From: an uncultured Collinsella sp. | Lineage (GTDB): Bacteria > Actinomycetota > Coriobacteriia > Coriobacteriales > Coriobacteriaceae | DNA length: 61,308 nucleotides | Assembly (NCBI GenBank): GCA_958353395.1 | Contig: CATWSG010000012.1 | Location: 1-61,308, forward strand | Direction of reading: 5' to 3' | Part shown: positions 46,841 to 55,698 of the stretch, one piece after another | Layout: the number at the start of each line of letters is the position of its first letter | Position numbering within the stretch: the stretch's first letter is position 1 | Translations under genes and position numbers: made by a program | The notes under the pieces: model-generated | Database searches by the model: none | Told to the model about the DNA's origin: nothing | What the model saw: only the letters and a program-made list of their open reading frames with translations

Positions 46841-49417
46841 ATGTGCGATTGCACAGATCATAAGGACGAGATCCCTGCCTACGACGCGCAGGCCATTGAG
46901 TCCAAGTGGATGAAGGCCTGGGAGGACTCCAACCTCTTTGCCGTCGACACCGACGACAGCAAGCCTAAAAAGTATGTGCTCGAGATGTTCCCGTATCCGT
47001 CGGGCGACCTGCACATGGGCCACGCGCGCAACTATACCATCGGCGATGCCATGGCCCGTCAGGCCCGCATGCGCGGCTTTGACGTGCTGCATCCCATCGG
47101 CTTTGACGCCTTTGGCCTGCCTGCCGAGAACGCCGCCATCAAGCACAATACGCAGGCTGCCGCCTGGACGTATAAGAATATGGACCAGGCGCTCGCCACG
47201 ATGAAGCGCATGGGCTTCTCCTACGATCTGGATCGCATGGTCAAGACCTGCAGCCCCGACTACTACCGCTGGGGTCAGTGGATCTTTGAGAAGCTGTGGG
47301 AAAAGGGCCTGGTCTACCGCAAAAAGAACCCGGTCAACTGGTGTCCTAACTGCAAGACCGTTCTGGCCAACGAGCAGGTCACCGAGGGCAAGTGCTGGCG
47401 CTGCGGCACCGAGCCCGAGAAGCGCGACCTTGAGCAGTGGTACTTCAAGATCACCGAGTACTCCCAGGAGCTGCTCGACGACCTGGAGAAGCTCCCCGGC
47501 TGGCCCGAGCGCGTCAAGCAGATGCAGGCCAACTGGATCGGTCGCTCCGAGGGTGCCGAGGTCGACTTTACCCTGTGCGACCAGGATGGCGAGCCCATTG
47601 AGGGCGACGAGGGCAAGATCACCGTCTTTACCACGCGTGCCGACACCCTCTTTGGCGTCTCCTTTTTTGTCCTGGCTCCCGAGTACGCTCGTCTGCACGA
47701 GCTCGTCGAGGGCACGGAGTATGAGGAGGCCGTCACCAAGATCGTCGAGGACTCCAAGCATATCTCTGCCGTCGAGCGTGCCCAGGGCACCCTCGAGAAG
47801 CACGGTGCCTTTACCGGCCGCTACGTGGTAAACCCCGTCAACGGCGAGAAGGTCCCCGTGTGGGTTGCCGATTATGTCGTTGCCGACTATGGAACCGGCG
47901 CCGTCATGGCCGTTCCCTGTGGTGACCAGCGCGACTTTGAGTTTGCCCGCAAGTACGACCTGCCGATCGTGCCGATCATCCTGGACGATGACGATCGCGC
48001 TGCCGTCGAGGCCACCGGCGAGACCATCGATACCTTCCATGCCGAGACCGTCGACTGGGATTGCGCCCACGCTGCCGAGGGCACGCTTGTCCAGTCCGGC
48101 AAGTACACCGGCATGCGCGGCGGTAAGCACTCCGAGGGCGAGGCTGCCATCGTGGCCGACCTCGAGGCCATGGGCTGCGGCCGTCGCAAGGTCGAGTTCC
48201 GCCTGCGCGACTGGCTCATCAGCCGTCAACGCTATTGGGGCAACCCCATCCCGGCCATCCACTGCGAGCACTGCGGCATCGTGCCCGTGCCTGAGGATCA
48301 GCTGCCGGTGACGCTGCCCGAGAACCTGGACCTGGGCGCCGGCGAGACCCTCGCCGAGTGCAAGGACTTCTACGAGACCACCTGCCCGGTCTGCGGCCGC
48401 CCGGCTAAGCGCGAGACCGATACCATGGACACGTTCACCTGCTCCAGCTGGTATTACCTGCGCTATACCGACCCGCACAACACCGAGCTGCCCTTCTCCC
48501 GCGAGGCAGCCGACCGTTGGATGCCCGTCGATAACTACATCGGTGGCATCGAGCACGCCATTCTGCACCTGCTCTACAGCCGCTTCTTTACCAAGGCGCT
48601 GCGCGACCTGGGTCTGCTGAGTGTTGACGAGCCCTTCACCAACCTGCTGTGCCAGGGCATGGTCAAGGACGAGAACGGCGACACCATGTCCAAGTCCAAA
48701 GGCAACGTCGTGCCCCCGAGCTCGGTTATCGAGCCCTACGGCGCCGACACCATGCGTCTGGCGATCCTGTTTATCGCCCCGCCCGAGAAGGACTTCGACT
48801 GGGATCCCAAGGCCGTCGAGGGCGCCAACCGCTTTATCAAGCGCGCCTGGCGTATCGTGTGGCAGCTCGTCCAGTCGGGTGACGCCAACGTGGCCTTCGA
48901 CAAGTCCGTGCTCGGCGAGACCGCGATGAAGCTCTACCGTGAGCGTCACCGCACCATCGCCAAGTGCACCGAGGACTTCGATCGCGGCCAGTTCAACACC
49001 GCGATCTCGGCCGTCATGGAGCTCGTCAACGCGGCGAGCGCCTACCTCAACGCCACCGAGGGTGCTGACCGCGACAAGGCCCTGTGCTACGGCGTGGCCA
49101 AGGACATCGTGAGCGTCCTGGCGCCCATCTGCCCGTTCTGGGCCGACGAGCTGTGGCACGAGGCGCTCGGCTGCGAGGGCAACGCTTACACCGCCGCCTG
49201 GCCCGAGTTCGACCTGGCCGAGTCCATCGAGGACACGGTGCAGATCGTCGTCCAGGTACTCGGCAAGGTCCGCGGCCGCATCGACGTGGCCCGCGATGCC
49301 TCCAACGAGGAAATGCAGGCTGCCGCCGAGACCGCCGTCGCCAAGTGGCTCGACGGTAAGACGGTCGTCAAGGCCATCTGCGTGCCCGGCAAGCTGGTCA
49401 ACCTGGTGGTCAAGTAA
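46841..49417 (+). CDS. leuS: Leucyl-tRNA synthetase
   Basis: 858 residues, class Ia synthetase that charges tRNA-Leu. HIGH motif HMGH at 58-61 (PYPSGDLHMGHARNYT), a KMSKS-type motif TMSKS at 615-619, zinc-binding cysteines NWCPNCKTVL..CWRCG, and the editing domain in between (FTTRADTLFG). Full length. Start ATG at 46841 with AAAGGAG. Followed by a strong terminator. Confidence 0.97.
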   Translation: MCDCTDHKDEIPAYDAQAIESKWMKAWEDSNLFAVDTDDSKPKKYVLEMFPYPSGDLHMGHARNYTIGDAMARQARMRGFDVLHPIGFDAFGLPAENAAIKHNTQAAAWTYKNMDQALATMKRMGFSYDLDRMVKTCSPDYYRWGQWIFEKLWEKGLVYRKKNPVNWCPNCKTVLANEQVTEGKCWRCGTEPEKRDLEQWYFKITEYSQELLDDLEKLPGWPERVKQMQANWIGRSEGAEVDFTLCDQDGEPIEGDEGKITVFTTRADTLFGVSFFVLAPEYARLHELVEGTEYEEAVTKIVEDSKHISAVERAQGTLEKHGAFTGRYVVNPVNGEKVPVWVADYVVADYGTGAVMAVPCGDQRDFEFARKYDLPIVPIILDDDDRAAVEATGETIDTFHAETVDWDCAHAAEGTLVQSGKYTGMRGGKHSEGEAAIVADLEAMGCGRRKVEFRLRDWLISRQRYWGNPIPAIHCEHCGIVPVPEDQLPVTLPENLDLGAGETLAECKDFYETTCPVCGRPAKRETDTMDTFTCSSWYYLRYTDPHNTELPFSREAADRWMPVDNYIGGIEHAILHLLYSRFFTKALRDLGLLSVDEPFTNLLCQGMVKDENGDTMSKSKGNVVPPSSVIEPYGADTMRLAILFIAPPEKDFDWDPKAVEGANRFIKRAWRIVWQLVQSGDANVAFDKSVLGETAMKLYRERHRTIAKCTEDFDRGQFNTAISAVMELVNAASAYLNATEGADRDKALCYGVAKDIVSVLAPICPFWADELWHEALGCEGNAYTAAWPEFDLAESIEDTVQIVVQVLGKVRGRIDVARDASNEEMQAAAETAVAKWLDGKTVVKAICVPGKLVNLVVK

Positions 49418-49446
49418 GCATTGCGCGCTTAACTGACGCATAAAAG

Positions 49447-49482
49447 ACGAGGGGCGATCCGATTGGGTCGTCCCTCGTTTTT
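49447..49482 (+). terminator. Rho-independent terminator after leuS
   Basis: ACGAGGGGCGATCC pairs with GGGTCGTCCCTCGT (one bulge/mismatch inside) around a short GATT loop, followed by TTTTTCAT. Confidence 0.85.
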
Positions 49483-49568
49483 CATGTACCTGCCCTGATG
49501 TCTGCGGTCAATTGTCCTATTCTTGTGGAGAAGCTGTGCGCACGCTGACCTGCAGATTCGTACTGTGC

Positions 49569-49597
49569 TTGCACGTTTCCGCAGCTATTGGTATAGT
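49569..49597 (+). promoter_or_regulatory. Sigma-70 promoter of the rimP-nusA-infB operon
   Basis: TTGCAC (49569-49574), a spacer of exactly 17 nt, TATAGT (49592-49597). The best promoter in the window. It sits 79 nt before rimP and 29 nt before the attenuator-like hairpin. Confidence 0.8.
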
Positions 49598-49625
49598 TTG
49601 CTTGCAAATGAAGTTGTAATTGAAA

Positions 49626-49656
49626 GAAGTGGGGTTTCGGCCCCGCTTCTTTTTTG
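49626..49656 (+). terminator. Terminator-like leader hairpin before rimP (possible attenuator)
   Basis: GAAGTGGGG (49626-49634) pairs with CCCCGCTTC (49641-49649; one G-T) and is followed by TTTTTTG. It lies between the promoter and the rimP start, so transcription must pass it. Such a leader could let NusA or another factor adjust its own operon. Confidence 0.7.
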
Positions 49657-49675
49657 TATGGATGGAGGTGCCGCA

Positions 49676-50170
49676 ATGGTCAAGACCAAGACCGAGCAGG
49701 CGATTATCGACGCGCTCGAGGCCGTCGCTCCCCAGCACGATATCGACATCGTCGACGTCGAGCTCGTGGGTGCCACCAAGGCCCCCTGCGTGCGCGTGCG
49801 TATCGAGGGTGCCGAGGGTCAGAGTCTTTCGCTCAACGACGTCACGGCCAACACCAAGTGGGTCGGCGATGTGATTGAGGAGCTCGACCCCATCTCTTCG
49901 AGCTATACGCTCGAGGTGTCGAGCCCGGGTATGGCGCGCCCGCTGCGCCGCCCGTGCGACTTTGCCCGCTTTGTGGGCGAGAACTGCGAGCTCACCTCCA
50001 CCGCCACCGAGGGCCGTCGCAAGTACGCCGGCAAGATTGCCGCCGCCACCGAGGCGAACGTGACCCTCGAGCTCGAGGACGGCGAGTCCGTTACCCTCGA
50101 TTTCTCTGATGTTAAAAAGTGCAAGTTGAAGCCCACCTACGACTTCAAGCCCGCGAAGGAAGGAAAGTAA
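49676..50170 (+). CDS. rimP: Ribosome maturation factor RimP
   Basis: 164 residues, helps 30S subunit assembly. Core motifs: DIDIVDVELVGATKAPCVRVRIEG, the Asp/Ile-rich first domain, then SSYTLEVSSPGMARPLRRPCDF, the invariant LEVSSPGLxRPL of RimP. The ATG at 49676 behind GGAGG is chosen; the open frame reaches 49523 but upstream lies the leader hairpin. First gene of the long operon; stop and nusA start are one base apart. Confidence 0.93.
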   Translation: MVKTKTEQAIIDALEAVAPQHDIDIVDVELVGATKAPCVRVRIEGAEGQSLSLNDVTANTKWVGDVIEELDPISSSYTLEVSSPGMARPLRRPCDFARFVGENCELTSTATEGRRKYAGKIAAATEANVTLELEDGESVTLDFSDVKKCKLKPTYDFKPAKEGK

Positions 50171-50171
50171 G

Positions 50172-51419
50172 ATGGCAGCATCCGACATGATGTCCGCCCT
50201 GATGGAGCTTTGCCAGGAGAAGCACATCGACCAGCTCTACCTGATCGACCGCCTGGAGCAGTCGCTCGCCAAGAGCTATGCCGAGATTCTGCATCTTGAG
50301 TGGGGCGCCAAGGTGACCATTGACCGCACCACCGGCAAGATCTACGTCTACCGCCTGGAGCCGATCGACGATTCCATGGACGAGGAGGGCAACTTCACCG
50401 AGTTTGAGGAGATCGACGTCACCCCCAAGAACACGAGCCGCATCGCCGCCCAGCACGCCAAGGCCGAGATCAACGCCATCGTGCGCAACTCCGCCCGCGA
50501 GCAGATCTACGAGGAGTTCTCCGGCCGCATCGGTGACCTCATCAGCGGTACCGTGCTGCAGTCCACGCCCGACTTCACGATCGTCAAGATCCGCGAGGGC
50601 GTCGAGGCCGAGCTGCCGCACTTCGATCAGCGCCGTTACGAGAACGAGCGCAACGAGCGTCCGATGGGCGAGCGCTACCTGCATAACCAGCACATCAAGG
50701 CCGTGATCATCGACGTTCGCGACCCCAACTCCAACCTGCAGCCGGTTCGTGGCGAGCACAGCCGTCCGCCGATTGTCATCTCCCGTACCCACCCCGAGCT
50801 CATGCGTCGTCTGTTTGAGCAGGAGGTGCCCGAGATCTATGAGGGCACCGTCCAGATCAAGTCGATCGCCCGCGAGCCCGGCCAGCGCTCCAAGGTCGCC
50901 GTCCACTCGCTCGACGACCGTCTGGATCCCGTGGGCGCCTGTGTCGGCCCCAAGGGCAGCCGTGTTCGCGCTGTCGTGGGCGAGCTCCGTGGCGAGCGCG
51001 TCGACGTCATCCTGTGGGATGCCGATCCTGCAGTCTACGTCGCCAACGCCCTGTCGCCCGCCAAGGTCACCCGCGTCCTCATCGACGAGGAGAAGGCCTA
51101 CGCCGGCGTCATCGTGCCCGACGACCAGCTGTCCCTCGCCATCGGCAAGGAGGGCCAGAACGCCCGCCTCGCCGCGCGCCTGACCGGCTGGCACATCGAC
51201 ATCAAGTCCGAGACGCTTGCCGCCGACATCCTCAAGAACGTTCCCGTTCACGAGGAGCCCGCCGCCGACCTGATCGGTGACGAGGAGGACGAGGACGTCC
51301 GCCGCTGCGAGTACGTGTCCGAGGACGGCATCCAGTGCCGCAACCAGGCTCGTCCCGGCTCCCGTTTCTGCGGTGTCCACGACACCGACGCCTTCGATGA
51401 TGCGGAGGACCTGATCTAG
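50172..51419 (+). CDS. nusA: Transcription factor NusA with extra C-terminal Cys/His motif
   Basis: 415 residues. The N-terminal RNA-polymerase-binding domain, the S1 domain (GTVLQSTPDFTIVKIREGVEAELP) and two KH domains (DPVGACVGPKGSRVRAVVGEL; LSLAIGKEGQNARLAARLTGW) are all present. After the second KH the chain adds an acidic linker and a compact tail: C379-x9-C389-x10-C400-x2-H403, a likely zinc-binding unit, before the acidic end. NusA usually has no such tail. The gene for YlxR, often found between nusA and infB, is absent here; infB follows after 91 nt. Confidence 0.93.
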   Translation: MAASDMMSALMELCQEKHIDQLYLIDRLEQSLAKSYAEILHLEWGAKVTIDRTTGKIYVYRLEPIDDSMDEEGNFTEFEEIDVTPKNTSRIAAQHAKAEINAIVRNSAREQIYEEFSGRIGDLISGTVLQSTPDFTIVKIREGVEAELPHFDQRRYENERNERPMGERYLHNQHIKAVIIDVRDPNSNLQPVRGEHSRPPIVISRTHPELMRRLFEQEVPEIYEGTVQIKSIAREPGQRSKVAVHSLDDRLDPVGACVGPKGSRVRAVVGELRGERVDVILWDADPAVYVANALSPAKVTRVLIDEEKAYAGVIVPDDQLSLAIGKEGQNARLAARLTGWHIDIKSETLAADILKNVPVHEEPAADLIGDEEDEDVRRCEYVSEDGIQCRNQARPGSRFCGVHDTDAFDDAEDLI

Positions 51420-51510
51420 CGCGCGGTTGCGCCGGGCGGGTCCCGGCGCGTCTCCCACGCTCGTTCAGTCTCTAGGCACCCAAGGTGCCAGAAAGGGTAG
51501 GTGAAGTCAT

Positions 51511-54225
51511 ATGGCAAAAGTCCGTGTGTCCACCCTGGCCAAAGAGTTCGGCATGACCTCCAAGGAACTGATGGGTCATCTCGCCGATATGAAGATTCCC
51601 GCTAAGTCCGCTTCCTCCACCTTGGAGGACGCTTATGTCGCCATGGTCCGCAAGCAGCTCGCCTCGGTGATCGAGGCCCGCGCCCAGGAAGTCGAGGCCG
51701 CCAAGCTGGCCGAGGAGCAGGCCGCTGCCGCCGAGGAGGCAGCACGCGCTGCCGAGGCAGAGCGCGAGCGCATCGCTGCCGAGAAGGCACGTGAGGAGGA
51801 GCGCCGCCAGTTCGCCGCCGCCCAGGCTGCCGAGGAGGCTGCCCGTGCCGAGGCCGAGGCCAAGAAGAAGGCCGAGCAGGAGCGCCTTGCTCGCGAGAAG
51901 GAGGAGGCCGCCCGCGAGGCCCAGCGCCGCGCCGTTCCCGCTTCCGACTCCGGTTCGCGTTTCCGCTCGCTGCTCGACCAGATCGCCGCACAGGAGACCG
52001 TGCTCAAGGAGAAGAAGGACGCCGAGGAGAAGGCCAAGGCCGAGCGCGCTGCCGAGCGCGGCAACCGTCGTGGCGGCAACAACGACCGTCGCGGTGGCCG
52101 TCGTAATGATCGCAACGCCTCCGACAACAACTCCGAGCGCAACGCCTCCGAGAGCCGTCCCCACAGCCATCGCACCAACGCCAGCAACAACGTCGCTGCC
52201 GGCATGGACTTCCCCAACCCCGACAAGCAGGGCAAGGGTAAGAAGCGCAAGGGCGGTCACAACAACGAAGAGGACCACTACAGCCGCATGGCTCGCGAGG
52301 CCGAGGAGTACAGCCGCGAGAAGGTGCTCGAGGAGGCTCGAGCCGCCGTCGAGGAGGCCTCTCGCGAGTCCACTGGTCGCCGCAAAAAGCGCAAGGAGAA
52401 GCGCGAGCGCGAGGCTGCAAAGGCTCAGGAGGAGCGCAAGATTGAGGAGGCGCTGGCCCAGGGCGTGAACCCCGAGGAGCTCGACGCCATCAAGGTTTCC
52501 CAGGGCGTTACCGTCCAGGAGCTCGCTGAGGCGCTCGACGTTCCGGCCAACGACATCATCAAGCGCCTGTTCCTGCTGGGCACGCCGCTTACCATGACGC
52601 AGTCCATGTCCGACGACCTCGTCGAGCTCGTTGCCGACGACCTGGGTCGCCAGATCAAGATCATCACCCCCGAGGAGGAGAACACCTTCTCGTTCTATGA
52701 CGATCCCGCCGACCTTAAGCCGCGCGCCCCGGTCGTCACCGTCATGGGCCACGTCGACCACGGCAAGACGAGCCTGCTCGACGCCATCCGTCACACCGGC
52801 GTCGCTGCCGGCGAGGCGGGCGGCATTACGCAGGCCATCGGCGCTTCGCAGGTCATGATCAACGACCGCAAGATTACCTTCATCGATACCCCCGGTCACG
52901 CCACCTTTACGGCCATGCGTGCCCGCGGCGCTAAGGTGACCGATATCGTCATCCTGATCGTGGCCGCCGACGACGGCGTCATGCCCCAGACCATCGAGTC
53001 GATCAACCACGCCAAAGCCGCCGGCGTTCCCATCGTCGTCGCCGTCAACAAGATCGATAAGCCGGGTGCCAACCCCGACCGCGTGCGCCAGGAGCTCACC
53101 GAGTACGGCATCATCCCCGAGGAGTGGGGCGGACAGAACATGTTCGTCAACATCTCGGCCAAGCAGAAGATCGGTATCGACGACCTGCTCGAGACCGTGC
53201 TGCTCCAGGCCGACGTGCTCGAGCTCAAGGCCAACCCCGATACGTTCGCTTCGGGCAACGTCCTCGAGGCTAAGCTCGACAAGGGCCGCGGCTCGGTTGC
53301 TACCGTGCTCGTGACCCGTGGTACCCTGCACGTGGGCGACACGCTGGTCGCCGGCCTCACCTATGGCCGCGTCCGTGCCATGCTCGACCCCAAGGGCAAC
53401 GCCGTCACCGAGGCCGGTCCCTCCGACGCCGTCGAGATCTTGGGCCTGCAGTCCGTGCCCAACGCCGGTGACGAGTTCCGCGTGTTCGAGGACGAGCGCG
53501 AGGCCCGCGCCCTGGCCGACGAGCGTTCGCTCAAGGCCCGTATCGAGGAGCAGAGCCGCGTCAAGCACGTCACGCTCGAGAACCTCTTCGAGACCATCGC
53601 CGACTCCGAGGTCAAGGAGCTCAACCTGATCATCAAGGCCGACGTCCAGGGCTCCATCGAGGCGCTTCAGGACTCCCTCGACAAGATGGATCAGTCCGAG
53701 GTGCGCATCAACACGATCCACTCCGCCGTTGGTGCCATCAACGAGACCGACGTGGTCCTGGCCGACGCCTCCAACGCCATCATCATCGGCTTTGGCGTTC
53801 GTCCCGACGGCAAGGCCCGCTCCGCCGCCGAGCGCGAGGGCGTCGAGATCCGTTGCTACGACGTCATCTACAAGTGCCTCGAGGAGCTCGACGCCGCCCG
53901 TATCGGCATGCTCAAGCCCACCGAGGTCGAGGTCGCCACGGGTACCGCGACCGTCCTGGACACCTTCAAGGTGCCCAAAGTCGGTATCGCCGCCGGTGTC
54001 CGCGTCGAAGAGGGCGAGATCGCCGCGACCGATTCCGTGCGTCTGGTGCGCGACGGTATCGTGGTCTTCAACGGCAAGATCGCCTCGATGCGCCACTACA
54101 AGGACGAGGCCAAGAGCCTCAAGAGCGGTTCCGAGGGCGGCATTGGCCTGGAGAACTTCCAGGACATCAAGCCCGGCGACCAGATCGAGGGTTACCGCAT
54201 CGACCAGGTTGCCCGTACCGAGTAG
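51511..54225 (+). CDS. infB: Translation initiation factor IF-2
   Basis: 904 residues; GTPase that brings initiator tRNA to the 30S subunit. The N-terminus starts MAKVRVSTLAKEFGMTSKELMGHL (IF2_N), then a long, highly charged Ala/Glu/Arg region (about 60-310) with an Asn/Arg/Gly-rich stretch (RGNRRGGNNDRRGGRRNDRN), a second IF2_N-like helix pair, and the G domain from G413: GHVDHGKTSLLD, DTPGHATF, NKIDKPGA. Start ATG at 51511 behind GGTAGGTGA. In the operon between nusA and rbfA. Confidence 0.96.
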   Translation: MAKVRVSTLAKEFGMTSKELMGHLADMKIPAKSASSTLEDAYVAMVRKQLASVIEARAQEVEAAKLAEEQAAAAEEAARAAEAERERIAAEKAREEERRQFAAAQAAEEAARAEAEAKKKAEQERLAREKEEAAREAQRRAVPASDSGSRFRSLLDQIAAQETVLKEKKDAEEKAKAERAAERGNRRGGNNDRRGGRRNDRNASDNNSERNASESRPHSHRTNASNNVAAGMDFPNPDKQGKGKKRKGGHNNEEDHYSRMAREAEEYSREKVLEEARAAVEEASRESTGRRKKRKEKREREAAKAQEERKIEEALAQGVNPEELDAIKVSQGVTVQELAEALDVPANDIIKRLFLLGTPLTMTQSMSDDLVELVADDLGRQIKIITPEEENTFSFYDDPADLKPRAPVVTVMGHVDHGKTSLLDAIRHTGVAAGEAGGITQAIGASQVMINDRKITFIDTPGHATFTAMRARGAKVTDIVILIVAADDGVMPQTIESINHAKAAGVPIVVAVNKIDKPGANPDRVRQELTEYGIIPEEWGGQNMFVNISAKQKIGIDDLLETVLLQADVLELKANPDTFASGNVLEAKLDKGRGSVATVLVTRGTLHVGDTLVAGLTYGRVRAMLDPKGNAVTEAGPSDAVEILGLQSVPNAGDEFRVFEDEREARALADERSLKARIEEQSRVKHVTLENLFETIADSEVKELNLIIKADVQGSIEALQDSLDKMDQSEVRINTIHSAVGAINETDVVLADASNAIIIGFGVRPDGKARSAAEREGVEIRCYDVIYKCLEELDAARIGMLKPTEVEVATGTATVLDTFKVPKVGIAAGVRVEEGEIAATDSVRLVRDGIVVFNGKIASMRHYKDEAKSLKSGSEGGIGLENFQDIKPGDQIEGYRIDQVARTE

Positions 54226-54236
54226 GGGGTAGCGCT

Positions 54237-54647
54237 ATGAAGCAAACGCAGGCAACCCGCCGTCTGGGCGAGCAGCTTCGCGAGAAGCTCGGTTATATCC
54301 TGCTCTTTGAGGTTTCCGATCCGCGTCTCGACCTGGTTACTTTGACCGCGGTCGAGGTCGCGGTGGACCGTTCGTTCGCGCGCGTGTACGTGTCGTGCGA
54401 TGCGAGCCGCTACGATGAGGTCATGGAGGCGCTCGCAAGTGCCAAGGGCCGTATTCGCAGCCTGTTGGCTCGCTCGCTCGATTGGCGTGTCACGCCCGAG
54501 CTCGATTTTCGCATCGATCGCTCGACCGATGAGGCCGAGCGCATCACGCGTGCGCTGGAAAACGTTCCCGCCACGCTTGCGATCGAAAAGGACGAGGACG
54601 GCTATCCGATAGCGGATGCCGCCCAGGAGGCAGCTTTAGATGACTAA
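54237..54647 (+). CDS. rbfA: Ribosome-binding factor A
   Basis: 136 residues; KH-type factor for late 30S maturation. Motifs: RRLGEQLREKLGYILLFEVSDPRLDLVTLTAVEVAVDRSFARVYVS, then the AxGxIRSLLARSLDWRVTPELDFRID element (KGRIRSLLARSL). The ATG at 54237 is selected because it begins the family homology and has AGGGGG upstream, 11 nt after the infB stop; the longer open frame (to 53853) overlaps infB. Its end overlaps the next gene by eight bases. Confidence 0.93.
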   Translation: MKQTQATRRLGEQLREKLGYILLFEVSDPRLDLVTLTAVEVAVDRSFARVYVSCDASRYDEVMEALASAKGRIRSLLARSLDWRVTPELDFRIDRSTDEAERITRALENVPATLAIEKDEDGYPIADAAQEAALDD

Positions 54648-55683
54648 TTCCGCCGACCTCGCCTCGTGCGAGTCTGCAGATATTCAGCGACGCATCCTCG
54701 AGCTCATCGAGGGTGCGTCCTCCATTGCGATTTCTGGACATACTTCTCCCGATGGCGATGCCTTGGGCTCCGTATTGGGTCTGGGCCTTTCGCTCATGAA
54801 GTTTTTCCCCAACAAGGACATTGCCCTGCTGCTGGCAGACGATGACCCAGTTCCGCGCATCTACCGCTTTATGGAAGGCTCCGATCGCCTGGTGCCGGCA
54901 TCTGCGCACACCGGCAATCCTGACCTGTTCATCTCGGTGGACGTGCCGGTCGTCGAGCGCCTCAATAATTCCGCCGAGGTGCTTCGCCGCTCCAAGCATG
55001 TGGTGTGCTTCGACCACCATCCGGCGCGCGAGGAGTTTGCCGAGCTCAGCCTGAGGCGCGTCGAAGCTGCAGCCTGCGCTATGATCATCGACCGCTTCTT
55101 GGACAATTGTGGCATTGTCGCACGTGATGGCGTTGCGACCTGCCTGCTGTGTGGCTTGGTTACCGATACCGGCCGTTTTCAGTACCAAAACGCCGATGCC
55201 GCCGCGTTCCATGCGGCCTCGCGCCTGGTGGCGCACGGTGCCGATCCGGCGCGCGTTGCGCTCGAGGTCTACCAGAGCATGCGCGTTGAGTTTTTGCACC
55301 TCAAGTCCATTGTCATGGGTCGCATTAAGACGGTCGCGCATGGGCGCGTGGCGTATAGCTATGCCTACCAGAGCGACCTTGAAGCCTGCGGCGTCACCTC
55401 GGACGAGTGCGACGGCCTGGTCGATGTGGTGCGTTCGGTGATGGGCGTCGAGGTCTGCATGTTCTTAAAGGGCATTGAGGGCGATACCAAGGTGCGTGGC
55501 AACCTGCGCTCCAAGGGCGACCTCGATGTGTCCGAGATTGCTGCCAATTTTGGCGGTGGCGGGCATCATGCCGCCGCCGGCTTTTCCAACAACGGAACAA
55601 TTCTCGAGACGCTCACCGTGGCACTTCCCATGCTGGCCGAGCTGGTAGGGGAGGATCCCGCTTCGGTGACCGTCGAGCTTTAA
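54640..55683 (+). CDS. nrnA: DHH-family phosphoesterase (NrnA-like oligoribonuclease/pAp phosphatase)
   Basis: 347 residues. DHH domain with ISGHTSPDGDALGSVLGL (metal-binding Asp), the central CFDHHPAREEF, and LLCGLVTDTGRFQY; the DHHA1 domain ends with FGGGGHHAAAGF. Degrades short RNA and, in many bacteria, 3'-phosphoadenosine 5'-phosphate; members also hydrolyse pGpG from c-di-GMP turnover, relevant given the PelD receptor. Start overlaps the rbfA end; its usual place between rbfA and truB supports the assignment. Confidence 0.9.
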   Translation: MTNSADLASCESADIQRRILELIEGASSIAISGHTSPDGDALGSVLGLGLSLMKFFPNKDIALLLADDDPVPRIYRFMEGSDRLVPASAHTGNPDLFISVDVPVVERLNNSAEVLRRSKHVVCFDHHPAREEFAELSLRRVEAAACAMIIDRFLDNCGIVARDGVATCLLCGLVTDTGRFQYQNADAAAFHAASRLVAHGADPARVALEVYQSMRVEFLHLKSIVMGRIKTVAHGRVAYSYAYQSDLEACGVTSDECDGLVDVVRSVMGVEVCMFLKGIEGDTKVRGNLRSKGDLDVSEIAANFGGGGHHAAAGFSNNGTILETLTVALPMLAELVGEDPASVTVEL

Positions 55684-55698
55684 CTTTTTGGATGGTAC

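Noticed and set aside
46724..49441. 905-codon open frame on the minus strand across leuS
   Set aside because: It is the mirror of leuS produced by high-GC codon bias; low-complexity Gly/Leu/Val/Asp composition, no ribosome binding site, no family resemblance.
51472..54096. 874-codon minus-strand frame across infB
   Set aside because: Same antisense artefact; leuS, infB, nusA and dnaG all cast such frames in this GC-rich region.
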